A stretch of DNA of 64,000 nt. Origin: Neobacillus jeddahensis. Its GTDB lineage: Bacteria > Bacillota > Bacilli > Bacillales > Cytobacillaceae. Each line of letters begins with the position of its first letter. Positions within the stretch are counted from its first letter, which is position 1. Shown in pieces: positions 24,301 to 33,212 of the stretch. The DNA is taken from the NCBI RefSeq assembly GCF_000612625.1, contig NZ_CCAS010000003.1, positions 103,027 to 167,026 of the forward strand, given 5' to 3'. Both the position numbers and the translations under genes were made by a program. Below the pieces are notes generated by a model. That model was not told the origin of the DNA and ran no database searches. It was given only the letters and a program-made list of their open reading frames with translations.

Positions 24301-26016
24301 GTGAAAAAGAGTTTAAAAGGTTTTGTAAGTGTGATGGCCCTTTCTATGATTCTATCTGCTTGTGCATTGGATAGTTCAAGTCAACAAGAATCATCTTCAT
24401 CGGCATCGAAGGCCACCAAGCAAAGTACGAGTGCAGAGGTTAAAGAGTATAAAGCAACGGATCTTTCGGCACTGCCAGATAAAGCAAAAGCTAGAAAAGA
24501 TATGTTTATTGCTGGAATTTCAGCACCAGGTGGAGTGTTCTTACCGTATTTTTATGAAAATGGTTGGGATGGAAATGCAACAGACCCAATGTTCGCGCCA
24601 TTAGTAAACCTAGATGAAGAAGGGAAGCCAGTTGGAATTCTTGCTGAAAAATGGGATGTATCAGATGATCAGCTTACATACACATTCCACTTGCGTAAAG
24701 GCTTGAAGTTCAGTGATGGATCGCCGTTAACCGCAGATGATGTAGCGTTTACCTTGACCCTGCTCCATGATCCAGCCTATGCAGGATATCAAGATATTTC
24801 CCTTGCGGCCATTAAAGGCGGGAAGGATTATAAAGAGGGAAAAGCAAAAACAATTGAAGGCATCAAAGTCATCGATAAAGAGACGATTGAAATTACAACG
24901 GAAAAAGTAAATGCCAAATCGTTGCTCCTTCTAGGCGGTCAAGTATTATCAAAGGCCTATTATGGAAAAGAGTATCAATATGGCAAACTTGATTATTTAA
25001 AAGAGCTTTATCCAAAACCAGTGGGTGCAGGTCCCTATAAATTTGTTAAATATGTACCGGATCAAGAAATTCGCTATGTAGCAAATGAAAACTATTATGC
25101 AGGTAAGCCAAAAACGAAAAATTTAATCTTTAAAGTAATCGACACTACTACATCTCTTCAATTGTTTGAAACAGGGGAACTTGATTATGCAGGCTTCTCT
25201 GCAGACGATGATACCGTTGAACAATTAAAAAGCTTAGGCTTCGCGAATATTCAAGTTGGACCAGTGAATGACTTTGGCTTTATTTATGTCAACAATACTC
25301 GTCCACAGTTCAAGGGTAAGAATGTGCGCCAAGCGTTAATTTATGGCTTGGATCGTCAAAAAATTGTAGATGTGAAATTTAAAGGCTACGGTGAAGTAGC
25401 CAACGTTCCAGTTTCTAAAGTTTCCTGGGCTTATAATGAAGAAGGTATAAATAAATACGAATTTAATGCCAAGAAAGCAAAAGAATTACTTGATCAAGCA
25501 GGTTGGAAGGTCGGCAAGGATGGGATTCGTGAAAAGGATGGTAAACCATTTGTTGTTCGCTATTTAACGAGGGCTGCAGACGATCCAATCATTCCAATTG
25601 CTAAAGAAAACTATGAAGATATCGGCATTAAGTTTGAGCCTGAAATCATGGACTTTAATGCGTTAGTGGCTAAGCTAAACGACAAGGATTATGACCTAGC
25701 TTCGGTATCAACCTCGCAAATTTTAGATCCAAGTGATCCTGTCGAAGAATTTGCAACAGGTAACCCGAATAACGCTGCGGGTTATTCAAATCCAAAGGTG
25801 GATGAGTTAATTCAAAAGGGCTTAAGTACATTGGATATTGAAAAACGTAAAGGCATCTACCACGATCTATATAAGGAATTAAATGAAAATCCACCGGTTA
25901 TTTTAATTCATTATCGTCAAAGTGCACGAGCGATCAGTGGGCAAATTCAAGGATTAAATCCTGACAACTATACAGGCATCAGCGCTAGCTTGCCAAATAT
26001 TTCGATTAAAAAGTAA
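24301..26016 (+). CDS. Oligopeptide ABC transporter, substrate-binding lipoprotein
   Basis: Extracytoplasmic binding protein (SBP_bac_5 family) of 571 residues that captures peptides. The start is taken as GTG 24301, six bases after AGGGGTG; the GTG three codons upstream overlaps the ribosome site. The lipoprotein signal ends LSACALDSS, with the lipid-modified cysteine at about residue 21, followed by a Ser-rich linker. The family core includes LTYTFHLRKGLKFSDGSPLTADDVAFTL. It heads a five-gene operon (binding protein, two permeases, two ATPases); a hairpin after it should let it be made in excess. Peptide class (Opp, App or Dpp type) cannot be fixed. Confidence 0.92.
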   Translation: MKKSLKGFVSVMALSMILSACALDSSSQQESSSSASKATKQSTSAEVKEYKATDLSALPDKAKARKDMFIAGISAPGGVFLPYFYENGWDGNATDPMFAPLVNLDEEGKPVGILAEKWDVSDDQLTYTFHLRKGLKFSDGSPLTADDVAFTLTLLHDPAYAGYQDISLAAIKGGKDYKEGKAKTIEGIKVIDKETIEITTEKVNAKSLLLLGGQVLSKAYYGKEYQYGKLDYLKELYPKPVGAGPYKFVKYVPDQEIRYVANENYYAGKPKTKNLIFKVIDTTTSLQLFETGELDYAGFSADDDTVEQLKSLGFANIQVGPVNDFGFIYVNNTRPQFKGKNVRQALIYGLDRQKIVDVKFKGYGEVANVPVSKVSWAYNEEGINKYEFNAKKAKELLDQAGWKVGKDGIREKDGKPFVVRYLTRAADDPIIPIAKENYEDIGIKFEPEIMDFNALVAKLNDKDYDLASVSTSQILDPSDPVEEFATGNPNNAAGYSNPKVDELIQKGLSTLDIEKRKGIYHDLYKELNENPPVILIHYRQSARAISGQIQGLNPDNYTGISASLPNISIKK

Positions 26017-26022
26017 CCATAA

Positions 26023-26053
26023 AGTGCCTAGCGAATACTGCTAGGTACTTTTT
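26023..26053 (+). terminator. Attenuator hairpin after binding-protein gene
   Basis: AGTGCCTAGC pairs with GCTAGGTACT over 7 bases and is followed by TTTTT. Partial termination here would favour the binding protein over the membrane parts. Confidence 0.75.
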
Positions 26054-26072
26054 CTGCTAAGGAGGAGAATAA

Positions 26073-27029
26073 ATGAAACAGTATGTGTTACAACGCTTTT
26101 TGCAAATGATCGTCATTTTATTCGGGACATCATTTATCATTTTCTTCTTGTTTGCCATGCTTCCTGGCGATTACATTGACTCTAATATCAATCTGACCCC
26201 ACAAAGGGCGCAGGAATTAAAGGCACTGTATGGCTTAGATAAGCCCGTGCTAGAACGATATTTTTCCTGGCTTGGGAATGCCCTGCATGGTGATTTTGGC
26301 TACTCACTCAAGCATCAGGAAAAGGTCACCTCGCTACTAAATAAGTATGTGTGGAATTCCTTTTTTGTGGCCATCTTTGCCCTGTTGTTAACCTGGTCGA
26401 TTGCCTTAGTGACAGGTGTTTTCTCAGCTATTAAGCAGTACTCGTGGTTTGATGGCTTTGTCACCTTTTTTGTGTTTGCAGCCATGTCTTTTCCATCGTT
26501 TTTCATTAGTTTGCTATTTATTAAGTGGTTTGGCGTTGATCTTCAAATTCTCCCCATCGGCGGGATGATCGATACAGGTAGTGATAGTACGGGGCTTGCC
26601 TATCTGTTCGAGGTAGGAAAACATATGATACTACCAGTGATTATTTTAACCTTGCTGAGCATTGGATCCTTAACGCGCTACTTCCGAACTGGCATGCTGG
26701 AAGTGATCCGGCAAGATTATATTCGAACCGCTCGGGCCAAAGGGTTGAAAGAACGGGTTGTTATTTTTAAACATGCCTTGAAGAATGCCATGCTGCCAGC
26801 GATTACTCTGCTTGCATTTGAATTGCCGGGTCTCTTTTCTGGGGCGATTATAATGGAACAAATTTTTAATTGGCCTGGTGTGGGAAGAATTCAGCTAGAA
26901 TCAGTCAGTTTCCGTGACTACCCTGTCTTAATGGCCTTTACGATGTTTTTATCGTGTTTAACGATTATCGGGAACTTTTTAGCGGATGTTATTTATGCGG
27001 CTGTTGATCCCCGCATTAGATTGAAATAG
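26073..27029 (+). CDS. Oligopeptide ABC transporter permease (OppB type)
   Basis: Membrane subunit of 318 residues with six helices. The first helix begins near residue 5 (FLQMIVILFGTSFIIFF), and the ATPase-contacting EAA loop is at about 210-230 (DYIRTARAKGLKERVVIFKHALKNA). It sits 19 bases after the attenuator, behind AAGGAGGAG, and 13 bases before its partner permease. Together they form the pore for peptide uptake. Confidence 0.93.
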   Translation: MKQYVLQRFLQMIVILFGTSFIIFFLFAMLPGDYIDSNINLTPQRAQELKALYGLDKPVLERYFSWLGNALHGDFGYSLKHQEKVTSLLNKYVWNSFFVAIFALLLTWSIALVTGVFSAIKQYSWFDGFVTFFVFAAMSFPSFFISLLFIKWFGVDLQILPIGGMIDTGSDSTGLAYLFEVGKHMILPVIILTLLSIGSLTRYFRTGMLEVIRQDYIRTARAKGLKERVVIFKHALKNAMLPAITLLAFELPGLFSGAIIMEQIFNWPGVGRIQLESVSFRDYPVLMAFTMFLSCLTIIGNFLADVIYAAVDPRIRLK

Positions 27030-27042
27030 GGAGGGAAGTAGT

Positions 27043-27966
27043 ATGGAAATACAAAATACCACTGTCAATAAGCAAAAGAACAAGACGATGGTAAAATCAC
27101 CCTCGTTATGGAAGCAAACCTATCGACGGTTAAATAAGAATAAATTAGCGATGATTAGCTTGTTCTTTCTGCTTTTTATGTTTTTATTGAGTTTTGTCGG
27201 ACCGCACTTTTCCCCGTATATCCTTGATCGAACAAACATAGCAGATATGAACCAAGCGCCAAGTGCGGCCCACTGGCTGGGAACAGATAATTATGGTCGC
27301 GATGTCCTAACTAGATTAATGATGGCGGGCCAAATATCGTTAACAATCGGGATTGCTGCCATGTTTTTATCGATCATAATTGGTTCGTTGTTAGGAGCAA
27401 TTGCAGGATTTTATCGTGGTGTAGTGGATATGGTGATTATGCGCCTTGCTGATATTTTGATGTCGATTCCTGGATTGCCATTGCTGTTGATAATGGGGGC
27501 TATATTATCCGAGTGGAAAGTGCCTGCTGAATATCGTCTTTATATTATTATGATTATGCTTAGTTTTGTCGGTTGGCCCGGCCTAGCACGGTTAGTTAGA
27601 GGGCAAATATTATCGTTAAAAGAACAGCCGTTCATGCTGGCAACAGAAGTCCTTGGTCTCAGTGATCGTCGTAAAATCTTACATCATTTAATACCAAACA
27701 CGGTTCCACTTCTTTTGGTGGTGGCGACTTTAAATGTAGCGGGATCTATTTTGAGTGAGTCGGCTCTCAGCTTCCTTGGGCTTGGAGTGGTTCCGCCAAC
27801 ACCGTCATGGGGAAATATGATGGATGCCGCCAATAACTTTATGGATTTTCGGAAACGGCCATGGCTTTGGATTCCTCCAGGAACCGCTATATTTTTAACC
27901 GTTGTTTCCATTAATTTACTCGGGGATGGACTTAGGGACGCACTTGATCCGAAAATGAGAAGGTAG
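27043..27966 (+). CDS. Oligopeptide ABC transporter permease (OppC type)
   Basis: Second membrane subunit, 307 residues, with the N-terminal hydrophilic extension common in OppC and six helices. HWLGTDNYGRDVLTRLMMAGQ at about 75-95 and the EAA loop near 195-220 (PFMLATEVLGLSDRRKILHHLIPN) are diagnostic. The gene follows OppB by 13 bases behind GGGAGGG and leads into the ATPase genes after 9 bases. Confidence 0.93.
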   Translation: MEIQNTTVNKQKNKTMVKSPSLWKQTYRRLNKNKLAMISLFFLLFMFLLSFVGPHFSPYILDRTNIADMNQAPSAAHWLGTDNYGRDVLTRLMMAGQISLTIGIAAMFLSIIIGSLLGAIAGFYRGVVDMVIMRLADILMSIPGLPLLLIMGAILSEWKVPAEYRLYIIMIMLSFVGWPGLARLVRGQILSLKEQPFMLATEVLGLSDRRKILHHLIPNTVPLLLVVATLNVAGSILSESALSFLGLGVVPPTPSWGNMMDAANNFMDFRKRPWLWIPPGTAIFLTVVSINLLGDGLRDALDPKMRR

Positions 27967-27975
27967 GGATAACAT

Positions 27976-28956
27976 ATGAATGAGATGCTGTTGGAAGTCA
28001 ACCATTTGCAAACACATTTTTATACGGAAAACGGCGTCGTTAAAGCAGTAAATGACGTCAGTTTTGCCATCCGTGAAGGTGAAACGGTTTGTATTGTGGG
28101 CGAATCAGGCTGTGGGAAAAGTATAACGGCTTTATCACTGATGCAGCTGATTCCGGAAAATGGAAAGGTCGAAGCGGGGGAAATTCACTTTGCCGGTCAA
28201 GACCTACTGCGTTTATCGAAAAAGGATATTCGTCGCTTAAGAGGCAATGAAATTGGGATGATTTTTCAGGAGCCAATGACGAGTCTCAATCCTGTGTTCA
28301 CCATTGGAGAGCAAATGATTGAGCCTTTACAGGAACATTTACTTCTAAGCAAAAAGGATGCTTATAAAAAAGCGATGGCATTGATCACGATGCTAGGTAT
28401 TCCAAATGCCGAAAAAATCGTCAATCTCTATCCACATGAATTGAGCGGTGGCATGCTACAGCGGATTATGATTGCGATTGCCCTTAGCTGTAATCCGAAG
28501 CTTATTATTGCAGATGAACCCACGACCGCACTTGACGTAACCATCCAGGCGCAAATTTTAGATATGTTGCGTGAGATTAAACAGGAATTTAACACGTCGA
28601 TCCTGTTAATTACCCACGATCTTGGCGTGGTAGCCGAGATGGCTGATTATGTGGTTGTCATGTATGCCGGAAAAGTAGTGGAAGAAGGGCCTGTCCTTGA
28701 GCTTTTTGCAAATCCACAGCATCCGTACACGAAAGGATTGTTAAAGGCTAAACCGGTTATTGGTGAGCGGAAGGATCGGCTTTATACGATTGCTGGGCAG
28801 GTCCCTAATTTAGTCGACCTGCAAGAGGCTTGTTACTTTGCTGATCGCTGTGAGCATGCGATGGATATCTGCCGGATGAAGCAGCCAGCATTAACCACCA
28901 TGGCTAATGGGCAAAAGGCAGCCTGCTGGTTATATGAGGAAGGTGAAAATCGATGA
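27976..28956 (+). CDS. Oligopeptide ABC transporter ATPase (OppD type)
   Basis: ATP-hydrolysing subunit of 326 residues. Walker A is GESGCGKS at about 39-46, the signature is LSGGMLQR, and Walker B is [13 protein letters not shown]. The C-terminal OppD/DppD extension has cysteines ([16 protein letters not shown]) that in relatives bind an Fe-S cluster. It overlaps the next gene by 4 bases. It forms a heterodimer with the following OppF-type ATPase on the inner face of the membrane. Confidence 0.93.
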   Translation: MNEMLLEVNHLQTHFYTENGVVKAVNDVSFAIREGETVCIVGESGCGKSITALSLMQLIPENGKVEAGEIHFAGQDLLRLSKKDIRRLRGNEIGMIFQEPMTSLNPVFTIGEQMIEPLQEHLLLSKKDAYKKAMALITMLGIPNAEKIVNLYPHELSGGMLQRIMIAIALSCNPKLIIADEPTTALDVTIQAQILDMLREIKQEFNTSILLITHDLGVVAEMADYVVVMYAGKVVEEGPVLELFANPQHPYTKGLLKAKPVIGERKDRLYTIAGQVPNLVDLQEACYFADRCEHAMDICRMKQPALTTMANGQKAACWLYEEGENR

Positions 28957-29918
28957 GCGAAACTTTATTAGAAGTAACAGACCTGAAAAAATACTATTCT
29001 TCCTCAAAAGGTATGTTTAAAAAATTCGGTGACGCTGTAAAGGCCGTTGATGGTGTTAGCTTTACGATTGAAAAAGGAGAAGTGTTCGGACTTGTTGGAG
29101 AATCTGGGAGTGGTAAGTCAACGATTGGTAAAACAATTCTCCGTCTTCATGATAAAACAGATGGAGAAGTGAAATATAAGGGTAAGGATGTTTTTTCCTT
29201 ATCCAAGAAGGAACTTCGTCATCTGCGTGTGGAGACACAATTAGTGTTTCAGGATCCATTTAGTTCATTAAATCCAAGGATTCGGGTTGGTGACGCCATT
29301 GGCGAAGCCATGGTCGAACACGGTCTTGTTTCTAAACAGGAGGTCCGTGAGCGGGTATTAGAGGTGATGGAAAAGTGCGGACTCTCACCCTTCCATATTG
29401 ACCGCTACCCCCATGAATTTTCTGGGGGACAGCGCCAGCGGATTGTCATTGCCCGTGCGATGGCATTAAATCCAGAGTTTATTGTGATGGATGAACCTGT
29501 CGCCGCTCTGGACGTTTCCATTCAAGCCCAGATTATTAATTTATTTAGTGACCTGCAGCGAGAAAATGGATTATCCTATTTGTTTATTTCTCATGATCTA
29601 AGCGTGGTTGAACATCTGTGTACAAAAATTGCGATTATGTATTTAGGGAATATTGTGGAACAAGCCTCTAAAGAAGAGCTATTCAAAAATCCTATGCACC
29701 CCTATACAAAAGCGCTTTTATCTGCTGTTCCAATTCCTGACCCAACCGCAAAGCGCGAGCGGATTATTTTAAAAGGGGATATTCCAAGTCCAATCAATCC
29801 ACCGTCAGGTTGTAAATTTCGGACTCGTTGTCCGATGGCGACTGATCTATGTGCTGAGAAAATACCTGATTATCATGACGCGGGTGGCGGCCATTTTGTC
29901 GCCTGTCATTATGTATAA
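28953..29918 (+). CDS. Oligopeptide ABC transporter ATPase (OppF type)
   Basis: Second ATPase subunit, 321 residues. Walker A is GESGSGKS, the signature is FSGGQRQR, and Walker B is FIVMDEPVAALDVS. The C-terminal Cys group (GCKFRTRCPMATDLC) is typical of OppF/DppF. Its ATG overlaps the OppD stop (ATGA), and a strong bidirectional terminator follows, so it closes the operon. Confidence 0.93.
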   Translation: MSETLLEVTDLKKYYSSSKGMFKKFGDAVKAVDGVSFTIEKGEVFGLVGESGSGKSTIGKTILRLHDKTDGEVKYKGKDVFSLSKKELRHLRVETQLVFQDPFSSLNPRIRVGDAIGEAMVEHGLVSKQEVRERVLEVMEKCGLSPFHIDRYPHEFSGGQRQRIVIARAMALNPEFIVMDEPVAALDVSIQAQIINLFSDLQRENGLSYLFISHDLSVVEHLCTKIAIMYLGNIVEQASKEELFKNPMHPYTKALLSAVPIPDPTAKRERIILKGDIPSPINPPSGCKFRTRCPMATDLCAEKIPDYHDAGGGHFVACHYV

Positions 29919-29948
29919 CGTGATCCTGGAGTTACTTCTACTAGATGA

Positions 29949-29990
29949 AAAAAAAGGGCATGAATCACATAAGGATTCATGCCTCTTTAC
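29949..29990. terminator. Bidirectional terminator after the transporter operon
   Basis: GGCATGAATC pairs with GATTCATGCC over 7 bases. T-rich tails exist on both strands, so it also ends the facing gene at 30004. Confidence 0.88.
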
Positions 29991-30003
29991 AATAAATAAA
30001 CAT

Positions 30004-30369
30004 CTAGATGATCTTTCTTCTAAAAATAAACCAGTAGGATCCAAAGCTGATAAGGAGTAATAGACTGACAACACCTGGGATAATATAGTCCTTGATTGTG
30101 GGTTCAGCATCTTTAGAATTTTTTGTTCTCAAAGTAGCCATTTTTGGCTCCTTATTAGCGACTTTGGTCGACAAATTATCAGATGAGGTGTGCTCATTTG
30201 CTAATTTAATCATAGTAGATGCAGGCTTAACTGAATCTGTAGAGGCAGTCTTGTTATTTATAGGGGAGATATCTAGATTTGATTGGGCAAAACCGGTCGT
30301 TCCTAATAGAAAAAACAACAATATTGAGAGCAGAGAGATCTTATTAATCACTATTTTCAACTCCGTCAT
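30004..30369 (-). CDS. Secreted, C-terminally anchored hypothetical protein
   Basis: A 121-residue protein of unknown family. The first 30 residues are a signal peptide (hydrophobic ISLLSILLFFLLGT, cut near GFAQS). A Ser/Thr/Lys-rich middle of about 60 residues follows, then one membrane helix (IIPGVVSLLLLISFGSYWF) and a basic tail, FRRKII. That end looks like a cell-surface anchor, but no LPXTG sorting motif is present. The ribosome site is weak. It lies downstream of the FNR-type gene on the same strand, with about 110 bases between. Confidence 0.55.
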   Translation of the reverse strand: MTELKIVINKISLLSILLFFLLGTTGFAQSNLDISPINNKTASTDSVKPASTMIKLANEHTSSDNLSTKVANKEPKMATLRTKNSKDAEPTIKDYIIPGVVSLLLLISFGSYWFIFRRKII

Positions 30370-30478
30370 CTTGTTAACTTGTTGTTCATTCTATCATCAT
30401 TCACTTCAACTAGTATCAAATTTCCAGTAAAGTTCACAAAGCTTTCAATTTTATACCCAGAAGGATTTCCCTAGAAAT

Positions 30479-31204
30479 TCACTTTTGTTCCCATTCCGAC
30501 TGGAATTCCCCCAGTTTTTTTAGGTGGGACAATTCTAGAATCTGTATTTGTCTGCGTCCATTCATCGCAATTAGTTTTTGGGACATAAACGCCAATAACT
30601 TTCTGCTTACCGATTCTGGAGTCGTTCCGATATAGCTTGCTAAATCTTTTTTTGTGATCGGCAGGGAAAAGATTCCGTTTCCCTCGTTTAATTTATCATG
30701 AAATAAAATAAGGGCACGCGCTAGCCGCTGTTCCACTTCCATTAAACCCAAAAATCCCACTGATTCATCTGCTTCATAGAGACGGTCATTTAAAGCTAAT
30801 AAAAAGCGATAGGATAACCCTGCATTATGTTCCATTGTCTTAAGAAAGTCATTTTTGTCGATCGAACAAATAACCGTATCAGATTCACCAACTGCTTCTG
30901 CATTCATATAATGCCTCTCATCTTTTAATAAGGAAAATAATCCAAAGAACTCACCAGGAAACAGCAAACGGACAATTTGTTCCTTTCCTTCCGCTGATGT
31001 TTTAGTGAGTTTAATCAGTCCTTTTTTGACAACAAACAATGTTTCCGAATGGTCACCCTCTCGAAAAATATACTCCCCTTTTAAAAAGTTCCGGCTCTTT
31101 GTTACCTTTTGGATTAATTGAAGATCGACCACAGGCAATCCTTTAAAAACAGGGACAGCTGTTACACAGGTAGATTCATGCGTGCAACATTGACTACATC
31201 CCAT
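30479..31204 (-). CDS. FNR-type Crp-family regulator with N-terminal Cys cluster
   Basis: Transcription regulator of 241 residues. Four cysteines at positions 3, 6, 7 and 13 (MGCSQCC and STC) are placed as in E. coli FNR, where three of them and one internal cysteine hold an oxygen-labile [4Fe-4S] cluster. The cNMP-like beta roll (about 20-140) and a Crp-type helix-turn-helix (KKDLASYIGTTPESVSRKLL) follow. The recognition helix has E-S-V-S-R, the pattern that reads TTGAT half-sites. B. subtilis Fnr instead has its cysteines at the C-terminus and reads another site. Two FNR-type boxes lie in the divergent promoter region, one at -41.5 of its own predicted promoter, so autoregulation is likely. 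Confidence 0.85.
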   Translation of the reverse strand: MGCSQCCTHESTCVTAVPVFKGLPVVDLQLIQKVTKSRNFLKGEYIFREGDHSETLFVVKKGLIKLTKTSAEGKEQIVRLLFPGEFFGLFSLLKDERHYMNAEAVGESDTVICSIDKNDFLKTMEHNAGLSYRFLLALNDRLYEADESVGFLGLMEVEQRLARALILFHDKLNEGNGIFSLPITKKDLASYIGTTPESVSRKLLAFMSQKLIAMNGRRQIQILELSHLKKLGEFQSEWEQK

Positions 31205-31267
31205 TCTTAATCACTCCCTACATAACATTCCTTTGCTTAATAGTATCTAAAATGTAAGGTCTATGAA

Positions 31268-31281
31268 GTGATTTGAATCAA
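31268..31281. promoter_or_regulatory. FNR-type box A (own promoter of the regulator)
   Basis: GTGAT-TTGA-ATCAA has one mismatch to TTGAT-N4-ATCAA. On the reverse strand it lies exactly 22 bp before TACTAT (31245-31240), placing its centre at -41.5 of the regulator gene. Confidence 0.7.
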
Positions 31282-31294
31282 TCACAGTTCCTTC

Positions 31295-31336
31295 TTGATT
31301 TACATCAATGTTGATGAGAACAATTTTCATTATGAT
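31295..31336 (+). promoter_or_regulatory. FNR-type box B and -10 of the HMA gene
   Basis: TTGAT-TTAC-ATCAA (31295-31308) is a perfect FNR consensus. TATGAT at 31331-31336 is exactly 22 bp downstream, so the box is centred at -41.5, the class II activation position. Confidence 0.78.
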
Positions 31337-31395
31337 GAATGTAGTAGGAAATAGAATTGGAATTGGCCAAAGAAGAGCAATGGAGGATGGGACAG

Positions 31396-31605
31396 ATGAG
31401 TATGATGGAATTTGCCTTGAATGATGTAGCATGCACGGGGTGTATCGGACGGATCAAAAGAAAAATTCAACAAACAGATGGAATTGCCAAGGTCAAGATC
31501 GTGTCCGGAAGTGGGAAAATTCAAATTGCCTTTAATGAACAAATCATTCCATCTGCGGAGATTAGTCGGCGGATATCAAAATTAACTCTCCGTATCTTTG
31601 ATTAA
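31396..31605 (+). CDS. HMA-domain (CopZ-like) metal-binding protein
   Basis: A 69-residue ferredoxin-like heavy-metal-associated domain. ATG 31396 follows GGAGG at 9 bases; longer readings begin before the ribosome site. The metal site is VACTGCIGRIKRKI, a CxxC at the start of helix 1 but with CTGC in place of the common M-x-C-x-x-C. It may carry copper or zinc, or deliver metal to a partner. The gene is divergent from the FNR-type regulator and has a perfect FNR box at -41.5, so oxygen-limited expression is likely, an unusual setting for a metallochaperone. Confidence 0.78.
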   Translation: MSMMEFALNDVACTGCIGRIKRKIQQTDGIAKVKIVSGSGKIQIAFNEQIIPSAEISRRISKLTLRIFD

Positions 31606-31738
31606 GCTTAATAATGGTAATAAAGAATTTTTATTTAGTTCTTTATTGAGAATGAATTTATGCGTTATAATATAATTATTCGGCTGGTTATAATTTTTTC
31701 TTCCCGACAAAATAATAAGTAGAAAGGGAGGAATTAGT

Positions 31739-32587
31739 TTGGAACATGGTCAGGATAGTAAATTTGAGGAATCCTTTCTTCCAATGACCTCTATTGGTAA
31801 TGGGGTTGGATTGGCGGTCCTACCGGATGTGTATTGTTATACAGATCAAATTGTTAATCTAGTACTGGTGGGAAACCCGAATGAGACCAGTGATTTTGTC
31901 CTGATTGACACGGGTATGCCAAAATCTGCAGATGAAATAAAAAAAATAGCGAAAGAGCGATTTGGAGAACAGGCGCGTCCGAATGCGATTGTGTTAACCC
32001 ATGGGCATTTTGACCATGTTGGTTCGATAGCTGTTTTACTTGAGGAGTGGGATATCCCTGTGTTCGCTCATGAATTGGAGATTCCCTTCTTAACAGGGAA
32101 GGAAGATTACCCACCGGGGGATCCAGGGGTTGACAATGGTCTTGTGGCTAAAATGTCTACGCGCTTTCCTAACCATGGAATAGATATCCATACACATATC
32201 CAACCACTTCCAAAGGATGGCACCGTGCCATACATGGATAGCTGGAAATGGATTCACACGCCTGGACACACCCCAGGTCATATTTCTTTATTTCGGGAAA
32301 GGGATGGGATGTTAATCGCGGGGGATGCTTTTGTTACAGTAAAGCAGGAATCACTTTATAAAGTAATGACGCAAACACAGGAAATAAGCGGTCCTCCTAA
32401 ATATTTTACAACCGATTGGAATGCCGCATATGAATCCGTGAAAAAAGTGGAAGAGCTTAAGCCGCAAGTGGCGATAACAGGTCATGGCCTCCCCATGAGT
32501 GGAGCAGAACTAGCCGAAAACTTACGATTACTAGTTGAACAGTTTGATGAAATAGCCAAGCCTAAAAGCGGAAAATATGTTAACTAA
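31739..32587 (+). CDS. MBL-fold metallo-hydrolase
   Basis: Soluble metallo-beta-lactamase-fold enzyme of 282 residues. The metal ligands are in LTHGHFDHVGS (HxHxDH, about residues 84-90), HTPGHTPGHISLF and GDAFV, and the final histidine is in ITGHGLPM. The start is TTG 31739 behind AAAGGGAGGA. The family includes thioesterases, glyoxalase II-like enzymes and lactonases, and nothing here points to one of them. It is a single unit with a weak TATAAT box at 31666 and its own terminator. Confidence 0.85.
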   Translation: MEHGQDSKFEESFLPMTSIGNGVGLAVLPDVYCYTDQIVNLVLVGNPNETSDFVLIDTGMPKSADEIKKIAKERFGEQARPNAIVLTHGHFDHVGSIAVLLEEWDIPVFAHELEIPFLTGKEDYPPGDPGVDNGLVAKMSTRFPNHGIDIHTHIQPLPKDGTVPYMDSWKWIHTPGHTPGHISLFRERDGMLIAGDAFVTVKQESLYKVMTQTQEISGPPKYFTTDWNAAYESVKKVEELKPQVAITGHGLPMSGAELAENLRLLVEQFDEIAKPKSGKYVN

Positions 32588-32594
32588 CGAAGAC

Positions 32595-32625
32595 AAGGTT
32601 GCTGTTACAAGCAGCCTTTTAGTTT
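32595..32625 (+). terminator. Terminator of MBL-fold gene
   Basis: AAGGTTGCT pairs with AGCAGCCTT (one G-U pair) over 6 bases and is followed by a T-rich tail. Confidence 0.7.
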
Positions 32626-32712
32626 TCTTTGTTTGTTCGTAATAGCGAAAGTGTTTGCATAGATTATATAAAGAAGTTGGTAAATAATAGTGAATGATTT
32701 CAAGGAGGAGCG

Positions 32713-33012
32713 ATGAAACCCTGTGTCTTTTTGCTTGCTGCCGGTTTGTTGGATGCGATTTTGACTCATATTGGAATCGTAGCTGGTCTCATCGAAGAAG
32801 GAAACCCCTTGATGAGGCTTGTCATGGAACAAAGTTGGTTCACCTTTTATCTCATTAAGATCTTCTTGCCTCTTATATTGCTTGGTTTGTATTATTTTCG
32901 ACCATTTAAAGGGATCGTTAGAATACTTCTCTATTCAACCTGTTTTCTGTATCTTTCTATCCTCGGCTATCATATGGTTTGGATTAGCCTCAACCTAAAT
33001 CCCTCAACATGA
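32713..33012 (+). CDS. Small membrane protein, DUF5658-like
   Basis: A 99-residue protein with three to four hydrophobic helices. The segment LLDAILTHIGIVAGLIEEGNPLM fits the DUF5658 pattern. ATG 32713 follows AAGGAGGAG. No function is known for the family. The 200 bases to the helicase gene hold no other feature I can support. Confidence 0.7.
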   Translation: MKPCVFLLAAGLLDAILTHIGIVAGLIEEGNPLMRLVMEQSWFTFYLIKIFLPLILLGLYYFRPFKGIVRILLYSTCFLYLSILGYHMVWISLNLNPST

Positions 33013-33212
33013 ATCCGCACTAGACACCCTAAGATTAATACGATAGTATCAATAGGATGTGGTAATACAAATAATAAGAGAAGAAACTGCTCATTCTATT
33101 TTCATTCTTTCCTGCCAAAACATCCTTTATGGAGAAGGGCAGGGCAGTGATCTATCTTCCAAAAATATAAATTCAAACATAACAAATATGATTTTGATTA
33201 AAGGAGTTCAAA

